From: Heyndrickxia sporothermodurans
Lineage (GTDB): Bacteria; Bacillota; Bacilli; Bacillales; Bacillaceae_C
NCBI RefSeq assembly: GCF_016785185.1
Contig: NZ_JAEKDY010000117.1
Length of the DNA stretch: 10,576 nucleotides
Direction: 5' to 3' (one strand)
Part shown: positions 1 to 6,434 of the stretch, in pieces
How the letters are laid out: every line of letters starts with the position of its first letter
Numbering within the stretch: the stretch's first letter is position 1
Translations under genes and position numbers: made by a program
The notes under the pieces: generated by a model
What the model was told of the DNA's origin: nothing
What the model saw: the letters and a program-made list of their open reading frames with translations, nothing else
Databases searched by the model: none

Positions 1-1
1 C

Positions 2-91
2 ATGCATTCTAGTATTTTAGACTTATCGCCAAATGAGTTTTATGAACAGCAACAATGTGAAAACGTGAAAATCAAAGGGGTACGGGTTTAA
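2..91 (+). CDS. Possible 3' end of an unidentified CDS (partial at left edge)
   Basis: One frame is open from the window edge to a TAA at 89-91 and reads about 29 residues, ending in ...QQQCENVKIKGVRV. An ATG lies at 2-4, but no upstream sequence is available to judge it as a start, so I read this as the tail of a longer gene. The peptide is hydrophilic and charged, and I do not recognise it. Support for its being coding is the open frame and a possible terminator hairpin overlapping the stop (75-109). An open frame this short can occur by chance. Confidence 0.3.
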   Translation: MHSSILDLSPNEFYEQQQCENVKIKGVRV

Positions 92-109
92 TCGCCCCTT
101 CCATTTTTT
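75..109 (+). terminator. Possible rho-independent terminator after the left-edge CDS
   Basis: AAGGGG (75-80) can pair with CCCCTT (95-100), leaving a 14-nt loop, and is followed by CCA and a run of six T (104-109). The stem is only 6 bp and the loop is large, so the call is modest. The T-run also falls within the outer part of the inverted repeat that starts at 101, so it may belong to that element instead. Confidence 0.4.
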
Positions 110-250
110 CTTCCTTTTGTCCCAAAAGTTATTTCAGCCATTTCTGGAATGGAATCAAGGGCGACGATAGTCGGGCGAAGCCTTTACCCTTGAAGGAATG
201 GAAGCAATGGCTATGATCTCAAAAGGACAAAAGGAAACGAAAAAGAATGT
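101..250. repeat. Long imperfect inverted repeat (about 150 bp, MITE-like or relic)
   Basis: Two arms, about 101-161 and 187-250, are reverse complements over most of their length. Matching blocks are TTCCTTTTGTCC (111-122) with GGACAAAAGGAA (225-236), AGCCATT (136-142) with AATGGCT (206-212), and TCAAGGG (155-161) with CCCTTGA (187-193). A loop of about 25 nt (162-186) sits in the middle. The blocks are collinear and separated by mismatched stretches, as expected of an old palindromic insertion. I see no open frame of useful length in it. It could be a miniature mobile element, an inverted duplication of a gene fragment, or a structured RNA; the sequence alone does not decide. Confidence 0.6.
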
Positions 251-317
251 AATTTTAAGATAAAGTGAGATTAAGAGAAATACTGTCCAAAATACGGGGG
301 TTAATCCGATTCGTGAT

Positions 318-473
318 ATGACCGAATTATCGATGATTTCCATGGCCGACTGGAATAACTCCGAAATCGAGCATTTCCATCATTCCTTTCAACAAATTCT
401 CCCTTATTTAAATGCCGAGGGACAAACGATTTATAGAGAAATTATTGAAGAAATGGAGAGGCGCCAACAGTAA
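318..473 (+). CDS. Small uncharacterised acidic protein, possibly YfhS-like; 5' end may be missing
   Basis: ATG at 318 opens a 51-residue frame that begins MTELSMISMADWNN and ends EEMERRQQ, with TAA at 471-473. It is rich in Glu, His and Gln and has no membrane segment or signal peptide. The composition looks coding rather than random. The same frame stays open back to 276 (upstream stop TAA at 273-275) and reads KYCPKYGVNPIRD before Met1, but there is no ATG, GTG or TTG there. No good ribosome binding site precedes 318: the nearest G-run, 297-300, is 17 nt away. I infer that the ancestral gene may have been longer and lost its start, or that the present start is weak. In B. subtilis a short gene, yfhS, lies next to mutY, and this could be its counterpart. 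That rests on neighbourhood and vague sequence memory only, so no symbol is given. Confidence 0.45.
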   Translation: MTELSMISMADWNNSEIEHFHHSFQQILPYLNAEGQTIYREIIEEMERRQQ

Positions 474-494
474 ACTTTTTAACCAGTGATTCTT

Positions 495-688
495 AAAATA
501 GGCGGAAAATCTCCGGTTATACTGCAGAATAGAGCTTGGTTTGGGGGATATAAGCGGAAATTTTCCGATTAAGCAAAGCAAAATTACCCATTTTCACGTT
601 TTTTGAGTAAATAGCCGGAAAACTTCCGTCTATTTTAGCTATTTTCAGTGCTATTATGCTAATTAAGGGAAATTTCTCCGCTTATTTT
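495..688. repeat. Array of four imperfect palindromes (GCGGAAA-TTTCCGC type)
   Basis: Four copies of an AT-flanked palindrome lie at 495-520, 548-572, 609-636 and 661-688. Each has a core like GCGGAAAWTTTCCG flanked by ATA/TAT-like ends. Centre spacing is 52, 62 and 53 nt. Spacer sequence is partly shared too: ATTTTCA recurs at 590, 641 and 684. Each copy could form a small hairpin in either strand. The stretch 474-826 holds no open frame that I can support; beyond the repeats and the gltC terminator it looks like plain AT-rich intergenic DNA. Short palindromes of this type are often dispersed in Bacillus genomes, but I cannot test that here. Confidence 0.65.
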
Positions 689-775
689 CAAACTCGTTTT
701 AGCATCTAATAAGGCTAAAGAAAAATAAGCACCTCACAAGCACCCCGTTAGATTTCTACTTGTTTGTTTTTTAAC

Positions 776-814
776 AAAAAAACGAGGAGGCCCTTCGCCA
801 GTCCTGCGAAAAGG
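776..814 (-). terminator. Rho-independent terminator of gltC
   Basis: Read leftward from gltC, CCTTTTCGC (814-806) pairs with GCGAAGGG (798-791) across a 7-nt loop, with two G-U pairs. Eight bases later comes a run of seven T (782-776). GAGG, which overlaps the gltC stop region (828-825), can also pair with CCTC (790-787), bringing the base of the stem closer to the T-run. The position, 13 bp after the gltC stop, fits a gltC terminator. Confidence 0.65.
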
Positions 815-826
815 AAAAACCAAACC

Positions 827-1741
827 TCAATAATCAAACATCTGAAAACGATATAAACGATCATAAAAGGATTTTAAAAACTGATAGAGGAGCTTTTCCG
901 ACGGAGCAAGCTCCCTATTTTTTGGTGTAATCACTCCTACTGTTCGAATAAAGCTTGGATCATCCACTTCAACTGTCCGAATATCCTTTGGGATATTGTA
1001 CGAAAAGGCAAGTTCAGGGAGTATCGCAATTCCAACTCCGGCAGCAACTAACCCTTTTATCGTATCCACATCCTCCCCCTCGAAGGCTATGATCGGTTCA
1101 AACCCGGCTTGCGTACACGCTTTTTCAATCGTTTCCCGAATAAATGATTCCTTCCGAAACGTAACAAACCTTTCCCCTTGGAGCTGATTGATCTTTATCG
1201 TCTTTTCAGCACTTAAAGGATGATTTTCAGGTAATAACACGAGCATTTTTTCAGTAAAAAAGATATCTCCTTTTACAATTGAATGATCCGTTAACACCGG
1301 GGCAACAAAAGCCATATCAATATCCCCTCTTTCAATTTGTTCCACCAAATAAGAGGGTGTCCCTTGGTTAAAGTGAAAATGCAAATGAGGGTGGCCCTCC
1401 CGAAATTGCGAAAACATCATTGCAAAAGTACTAACAGATAAACCTGATGAAAAACCAAGATGGATAATCCCCGTTTCCGGATTCAAATATTCTTCTACTT
1501 TTTCCTTCGCTTTATCAATTTCTAAAACAATTCTCTCTGCATATTTCAAAAACACCTTTCCAATATGCGTTAATTTCACATTACGGCCTTCTCGAATAAA
1601 AAGGGGTGTTTTTAACTCCGCTTCCAATAAAGATATTTGTCTGCTTATAGCCGATTGCGCAACATGGAGGCTTTCTGCTGCTTTCGTTACATGCTCACGT
1701 TTTGCCACCTCGATAAAATAAAAAATTTGACGTAATTCCAC
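827..1741 (-). CDS. gltC: GltC, LysR-family transcriptional activator of glutamate synthase genes
   Basis: This 304-residue LysR-type regulator is close in length to B. subtilis GltC (about 300). The N-terminal winged helix-turn-helix begins MELRQIFYFIEVAKREHVTK, with the recognition region at about residues 18-40 (AAESLHVAQSAISRQISLLE). The effector-binding domain runs from about residue 90 to 300. The stretch GEDVDTIKGLVAAGVGIAIL (222-241) and RTVGVITPKNRELAPS (266-281) closely match what I know of GltC. The start is GTG at 1741-1739, 8 nt after a modest Shine-Dalgarno, GGTGGG (1755-1750). In B. subtilis GltC activates gltAB when 2-oxoglutarate is high, is inhibited by glutamate, involves the catabolic dehydrogenase RocG, and represses its own gene. 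The divergent position next to gltA and the operator-like dyad between them support the same job here. The protein is cytoplasmic and expected to act as an oligomer. Confidence 0.93.
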   Translation of the reverse strand: MELRQIFYFIEVAKREHVTKAAESLHVAQSAISRQISLLEAELKTPLFIREGRNVKLTHIGKVFLKYAERIVLEIDKAKEKVEEYLNPETGIIHLGFSSGLSVSTFAMMFSQFREGHPHLHFHFNQGTPSYLVEQIERGDIDMAFVAPVLTDHSIVKGDIFFTEKMLVLLPENHPLSAEKTIKINQLQGERFVTFRKESFIRETIEKACTQAGFEPIIAFEGEDVDTIKGLVAAGVGIAILPELAFSYNIPKDIRTVEVDDPSFIRTVGVITPKNRELAPSEKLLYQFLKSFYDRLYRFQMFDY

Positions 1742-1756
1742 TCAAATTTCCCACCA

Positions 1757-1771
1757 ATCTATTTTTGAGAT
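1757..1771. promoter_or_regulatory. Probable GltC operator (Box I-like dyad)
   Basis: ATCTATTTTTGAGAT is a near-perfect interrupted dyad (ATCT..AGAT arms, 7-nt centre) with the T-N11-A form of LysR sites. It resembles the ATCTC-N-GAGAT type of box that I recall for B. subtilis GltC. Its centre (1764) is about 65 bp upstream of the gltA start predicted from the promoter at 1793-1822, where LysR activators usually have their primary site. It also lies just downstream of the predicted gltC start, which would suit autorepression. The exact B. subtilis box sequence is from memory. Confidence 0.6.
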
Positions 1772-1772
1772 T

Positions 1773-1807
1773 AATTCATTCTTAATAATATATTGTAAAG
1801 ATGAATT
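1773..1807. promoter_or_regulatory. Second dyad in the gltC/gltA gap
   Basis: AATTCAT (1773-1779) and ATGAATT (1801-1807) are perfect inverted repeats separated by 21 nt. The right arm sits between the predicted -35 and -10 of both opposed promoters. It could be a second regulator site or chance symmetry in very AT-rich DNA. It does not match the first dyad, so I would not call it a GltC box. Confidence 0.25.
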
Positions 1808-1820
1808 GAAATAAAGTAAA
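1792..1820 (-). promoter_or_regulatory. Predicted gltC promoter (sigma-A type)
   Basis: On the minus strand TTTACT (1820-1815), a 17-nt spacer and TACAAT (1797-1792) form a good sigma-A pattern. The predicted start is near 1785, giving a leader of about 44 nt to the GTG at 1741. It overlaps the opposed gltA promoter almost completely: this -10 shares bases with the gltA -35, and this -35 shares bases with the gltA -10. Confidence 0.55.
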
Positions 1821-1822
1821 AT
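1793..1822 (+). promoter_or_regulatory. Predicted gltAB promoter (sigma-A type)
   Basis: TTGTAA (1793-1798), an 18-nt spacer and TAAAAT (1817-1822) give a predicted start near 1829 and a leader of about 43 nt. The spacer is one base longer than ideal and both boxes are imperfect, as expected for an activator-dependent promoter. An alternative pair, TTGAAA (1806-1811) and TATTAT (1827-1832), has only a 15-nt spacer. The first choice is favoured because it puts the 1757-1771 dyad near -65. Confidence 0.5.
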
Positions 1823-1871
1823 TTTTTATTATCGAACTATTCGGATATATAAATGAAAGGAATGATAACGA

Positions 1872-4800
1872 ATGACTTTAGCGAACAATCAATCGTATAG
1901 CGAAGGTCTTTACCGCCAGGAGTTTGAGCATGATGCATGTGGTATTGGCTTTTACGCAGATATAAAGGGCCGTCCTTCCCACGATATCATTGCATCCTCC
2001 CTAATCATGCTGCAAAGATTAGATCACCGAGCAGGAAAAAGCAGTGATAATCAAACGAGTGATGGAGCCGGAATTTTAATGCAAATACCACATGAATTTT
2101 TCAAGGAAGTTTGTTCATTTCAATTACCTGAAAAAGGTGAGTATGCTGTATCAATGACATTTCTCCCGCAGGATCAAGCGCTTCAAAACCAAATCATTGC
2201 TGATTTCCAATCGGAAGCCTCTCGTTTACATCTTTCTTTTATAGGAGAACGTAGAGTTCCAGTTTCCCCTGAAGTTTTAGGAGAAATTGCAGCATCTACT
2301 CAACCTCACATCACTCAATTTTTTTTAAAAAAGGCAAAGGGTATGAATGAAGAACAATTTTTAACTGCACTTTATGTATTAAGAAGACAGCTAGAAAAAA
2401 AATACGATAACCAATTATATATTTCTAGTTTATCAAATCAAACTATTGTCTATAAAGGATTGCTTTCTGCCGAACAATTATCTTCATTTTATACTGATTT
2501 ATCAAATCAGAAGTTTGCTTCGGCACTTGCCCTTGTCCATTCACGATTTAGTACAAACACCTTTCCGAGCTGGGAAAGAGCACATCCAAACCGAATGATT
2601 GCTCATAATGGAGAAATCAATACGATTAAGGGCAATATGAATTCTTTTAACGCAAAAATCTCATCATTTTCAAATGAATTAGATCAAATGGACCTAGAGT
2701 CACTTTTACCGATTATTCAACCGGACGGCAGTGATTCTGCCATGTTTGATAATGTATTAGAATTTTTAACTTTGAATCAAGTCTCTCTTCCTCAAGCAAT
2801 CATGATGATGATTCCTGAACCGTGGGAAAGCAATGAGGAAATGTCTCCTTATTTAAAAAGCTTTTATGAATATCACAGTCTTTCCATGGAACCCTGGGAT
2901 GGACCGATGGCATTAGGGTTCTCAAACGGCAAACAAATCGGGGCAATTTTAGATCGAAACGGCTTACGTCCCGGTCGCTACTATCTTACGCATGACGATC
3001 GAGTTATCTTTTCTTCCGAGGTCGGTGTGATTGATATTAGTGATGATCAAATTAAAGAAAAAAGGCATTTAAAGCCCGGAGAATTATTATTCATCGATAC
3101 AGAACAAGGTCGATTAATACCAAATGATGAGTTAAAAGCATTGATCAGTAATGAACAAGCTTATCGGCACTATTTAAAAGAGAACGTTATAACAGTGAAA
3201 GATCATGTATCATTATCTTTACATTATGATCACAAGCGGTTGATTTTTCTGCAAAAAACATTCGGCTATACGTATGAAGAAGTAATGAAAATGATTCAGC
3301 CAATGGCAATTGATATGAAAGAGCCGACCGGTTCAATGGGGATGGATACCCCGCTTGCCGTTCTTTCGGAGAGACCACAGCTTCTTTTTCATTATTTTAA
3401 GCAAAGTTTTTCACAGGTTACAAATCCACCAATTGACGCCCTTAGGGAAGAATGTGTGATTTCAACCGTCACTTGGTTAGGTCCGCAAATTAAATTGCTT
3501 GGAGAAAAATCAACAGATCAACAGCATGTAAAGCTTTCACATCCATTTATAGAGACGTCAACTTTACATGCGATTAAAAATACACCATTACAAACTCAAG
3601 AATTAGATATGCTTTTTTCCCTTGATGAGGGAATCGAAACAGCCTTACAACATCTTTGTGATCAAGCATTGACAGCTATAAACGAAGGAATTGTGATATT
3701 AATTTTATCCGATAAACGGGCGGATCATGAACAACTCCCTATTCCTTCACTATTAGCAACCTCTTGCCTTCATAATTTTCTAATTCGGAATGGCTTGAGA
3801 ACAAAAGCAAGTATGATCATTGATTCCGGTGAGCCGAGAGATCCACATCATATGGCAATGCTCTTAGGTTATGGCGCAGATGCATTACATCCTTATTTAG
3901 CCTATGAAACCATTAAACAATTAATTATTGAAAAACATATACAACTTCCTTTTAAACAAGCATTGCAAAATTATATACATGCCTTGACCAATGGGGTTGT
4001 GAAAATCATGTCAAAAGTCGGCATCTCCTCCATTCAAAGCTATCGAGGAGCACAAACCTTTGAAGCACTTGGAATTTCTGAAGAGGCAATCAATAAATAC
4101 TTCCCGGGCACAGTTTCACAATTAGATGGAATTGGACTAACTGAAATGACGAGAGAAATCGTGATGAGACATGAGAAAGCAATCACGGAAATGTCTTCTC
4201 ATGACCAAACACTTGATTCAGGTAGCGAATTACAGTGGCGAAGTGAAGGGGAGCATCATCAGTTTAACCCTCTTTCGATTCATACACTGCAACGTGCGGC
4301 GAGAACGAATGATAAAGCTGTTTATAAAAAATTCGTAGATATGCATCATAATGGGCCTTTTACTACAATCCGTAGCCTATTAAATGTAAAAAGCAATCGT
4401 CCTCCAATCTCGATTGACGAGGTGGAGCCAATTGAGTCAATCTTTAAACGGTTTAAAACGGGTGCAATGTCGTATGGCTCACTAAGCAAGGAAGCACATG
4501 AGGCACTCGCCATCGCGATGAATCGAATTGGCGGTAAAAGCAATAGCGGCGAGGGTGGCGAGGAAATTGAGCGCTCACAAGAAGGTAATTTAAGAAGAAG
4601 TGCGATAAAACAAGTAGCATCAGGACGATTCGGGGTCACTAGCTTCTATTTATCTGAAGCAGAAGAAATTCAAATCAAAATGGCCCAAGGCGCAAAACCT
4701 GGTGAAGGTGGACAATTACCCGGCAGTAAAGTTTACCCTTGGATAGCAGAAGTTAGAGGGTCTACACCGGGAGTTGGACTCATCTCCCCTCCTCCACATC

Positions 4801-6419
4801 ATGATATTTATTCAATTGAAGATCTCGCACAATTGATTTTCGATTTAAAAAGTGCGAATCCGAATGCGCGAATTAGTGTCAAATTAGTCGCCAAAGCTGG
4901 TGTAGGCACAATTGCTGCCGGAGTTGCGAAAGGTCTGGCAGATACGATTTTAATTAGTGGACATGATGGCGGCACAGGGGCATCCCCGAAAACGAGTATT
5001 AAGCATACGGGAATTCCATGGGAAATCGGACTTGCTGAAACCCATCAAACCCTTTTATTAAACGGGCTACGCAATCGTGTGAAACTAGAAGCCGACGGAA
5101 AGCTAATGACTGGGAAAGACGTTATTATTGCTGCCTGTTTAGGTGCCGAAGAATTTGGATTTGCGACCGCACCTTTAGTCGTTCTCGGCTGTTTAATGAT
5201 GCGTGCCTGCCATTTGGACACCTGCCCTGTTGGCATTGCGACACAAAACCCGAAGCTTCGTGAAAAATTTATGGGAAGTCCCGATCATATCGTTAACTAT
5301 ATGACTTTTATCGCCGAAGAAGTTCGTGAAATTTTAGCTGAAAATGGCTATCGAACTTTAGATGAAATAGTCGGTCAAACACAATTACTCCAACCAAGAT
5401 CGGACATAAACAATCATTGGAAAGCGAAAACGTTAAATTTATCGAAGCTTTTATTCAAATTTTCAGACACACACGTATGCTCGGAAAAACAAAATCATCA
5501 ATTAGAAAAAAGATTGGATCAGCATACATTGATCCCACTATTAAAGCAATATGTGGATCATGCACAATCTGTGAAACGCAGCTTCGAAATTAAAAATACG
5601 GATCGGGCTGTCGGCACGTTGCTCGGGCATTATGTAACGAAAAAATACGGTCCAAATGGATTGCCACACGATTTAATCAAACTTACATTTACCGGTTCTG
5701 CTGGACAAAGTTTTGGCGCCTTTCTTCCAAAAGGCTTAACCTTCACATTAGTCGGCGATGCCAATGATTACGTCGGGAAAGGCTTATCCGGCGGAACATT
5801 AATTATTAAACCAAATGATCTCTGGAATTATGACGGTGATCAAGCCATCATTGGAAATACGACCTTTTTCGGCGCTACTTCTGGAGAAGCCTTTATTAAC
5901 GGGACAGCTGGACAACGATTTTGTGTGCGTAACAGTGGCGTTAGTGCTGTAGTTGAAGGTGTCGGCGACCACGGCTGTGAGTATATGACTGGCGGGAAGG
6001 CGATCATTTTAGGCTCAATCGGAAAAAACTTTGGAGCAGGAATGTCAGGTGGAGTTGCCTATATCTATTCCATGCCGGTCAACCACGAAGAGATTATGAA
6101 GAATATTAACTTTGAAATGATTAATATTGAAAATACGTTATCAAATGACGAAAAAATTGACATCTATCAAATGATACACAAGCATTATTTATTTACAGGC
6201 AGTAAAAAAGCGAAAGGAATATTAAAGAACTGGAATAAAGTAAATAATTATTTCCTTAAAATCATTCCAAATGAGTATAAAAATATGATTGATTTAATCG
6301 ATCAGCTAGAAAAACAAGGTATGCGTAATAAAGACGCATCATTAACAGCCTTCCAGCTCAAAAAAGAAGGCAAAACGATTGAATCAGTTACTAGCCCTAC
6401 AATGGGAATATCACTTTAG
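1872..6419 (+). CDS. gltA: Glutamate synthase (NADPH) large subunit, GltA
   Basis: The 1515-residue protein is full length (the B. subtilis protein is about 1520). It makes glutamate from glutamine and 2-oxoglutarate in ammonia assimilation. Domains in order: (1) a class II glutamine amidotransferase whose nucleophile is Cys23 (in DACGIGF), expected to become N-terminal after loss of a short propeptide, with substrate residues in SRFSTNTFPSW (224-234), HNGEIN (245-250) and D288 (GSDSAMFDN); (2) a central linker domain; (3) the FMN-binding synthase domain from about 860, starting GAMSYGSLSKEAH; a [3Fe-4S] motif, C-x5-C-x4-C, is at C1107, C1113 and C1118; (4) a GxGxG right-handed beta-helix at about 1270-1400. 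The start is supported by AAAGGA (1856-1861), 10 nt upstream of the ATG. GltB follows after 15 bp. The loop HRAGKSSDNQTSDGAG (52-67) departs from the more usual HRGG.GSD..TGDGAG, but no catalytic residue is lost. In B. subtilis the large subunit is called GltA; in E. coli it is GltB. Confidence 0.97.
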   Translation: MTLANNQSYSEGLYRQEFEHDACGIGFYADIKGRPSHDIIASSLIMLQRLDHRAGKSSDNQTSDGAGILMQIPHEFFKEVCSFQLPEKGEYAVSMTFLPQDQALQNQIIADFQSEASRLHLSFIGERRVPVSPEVLGEIAASTQPHITQFFLKKAKGMNEEQFLTALYVLRRQLEKKYDNQLYISSLSNQTIVYKGLLSAEQLSSFYTDLSNQKFASALALVHSRFSTNTFPSWERAHPNRMIAHNGEINTIKGNMNSFNAKISSFSNELDQMDLESLLPIIQPDGSDSAMFDNVLEFLTLNQVSLPQAIMMMIPEPWESNEEMSPYLKSFYEYHSLSMEPWDGPMALGFSNGKQIGAILDRNGLRPGRYYLTHDDRVIFSSEVGVIDISDDQIKEKRHLKPGELLFIDTEQGRLIPNDELKALISNEQAYRHYLKENVITVKDHVSLSLHYDHKRLIFLQKTFGYTYEEVMKMIQPMAIDMKEPTGSMGMDTPLAVLSERPQLLFHYFKQSFSQVTNPPIDALREECVISTVTWLGPQIKLLGEKSTDQQHVKLSHPFIETSTLHAIKNTPLQTQELDMLFSLDEGIETALQHLCDQALTAINEGIVILILSDKRADHEQLPIPSLLATSCLHNFLIRNGLRTKASMIIDSGEPRDPHHMAMLLGYGADALHPYLAYETIKQLIIEKHIQLPFKQALQNYIHALTNGVVKIMSKVGISSIQSYRGAQTFEALGISEEAINKYFPGTVSQLDGIGLTEMTREIVMRHEKAITEMSSHDQTLDSGSELQWRSEGEHHQFNPLSIHTLQRAARTNDKAVYKKFVDMHHNGPFTTIRSLLNVKSNRPPISIDEVEPIESIFKRFKTGAMSYGSLSKEAHEALAIAMNRIGGKSNSGEGGEEIERSQEGNLRRSAIKQVASGRFGVTSFYLSEAEEIQIKMAQGAKPGEGGQLPGSKVYPWIAEVRGSTPGVGLISPPPHHDIYSIEDLAQLIFDLKSANPNARISVKLVAKAGVGTIAAGVAKGLADTILISGHDGGTGASPKTSIKHTGIPWEIGLAETHQTLLLNGLRNRVKLEADGKLMTGKDVIIAACLGAEEFGFATAPLVVLGCLMMRACHLDTCPVGIATQNPKLREKFMGSPDHIVNYMTFIAEEVREILAENGYRTLDEIVGQTQLLQPRSDINNHWKAKTLNLSKLLFKFSDTHVCSEKQNHQLEKRLDQHTLIPLLKQYVDHAQSVKRSFEIKNTDRAVGTLLGHYVTKKYGPNGLPHDLIKLTFTGSAGQSFGAFLPKGLTFTLVGDANDYVGKGLSGGTLIIKPNDLWNYDGDQAIIGNTTFFGATSGEAFINGTAGQRFCVRNSGVSAVVEGVGDHGCEYMTGGKAIILGSIGKNFGAGMSGGVAYIYSMPVNHEEIMKNINFEMINIENTLSNDEKIDIYQMIHKHYLFTGSKKAKGILKNWNKVNNYFLKIIPNEYKNMIDLIDQLEKQGMRNKDASLTAFQLKKEGKTIESVTSPTMGISL

Positions 6420-6434
6420 AAAAGGAGTGAGAGA

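Noticed and set aside
155..343. Minus-strand 62-aa open frame
   Set aside because: It runs through the right arm of the inverted repeat and into the small plus-strand ORF in antisense. It has no convincing ribosome binding site, and its hydrophobic run is the complement of A/G-rich DNA.
1794..1810. TnrA-box-like sequence (TGTAA...TTGAA) at the gltA promoter
   Set aside because: B. subtilis TnrA represses gltAB, so I looked for TGTNANATTTTNTNACA. The best match fits only about half of the fixed positions and misses the ACA end.
2319..2332. T8A6 run in gltA as a programmed slippage site or frameshift
   Set aside because: The reading frame continues intact through it with normal GltA sequence on both sides, and nothing suggests a functional alternative frame.
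4346..4639. Minus-strand 97-aa open frame inside gltA
   Set aside because: It lies wholly within the conserved FMN domain of gltA and reads as low-complexity Ser/Pro/Leu, typical of an antisense shadow.
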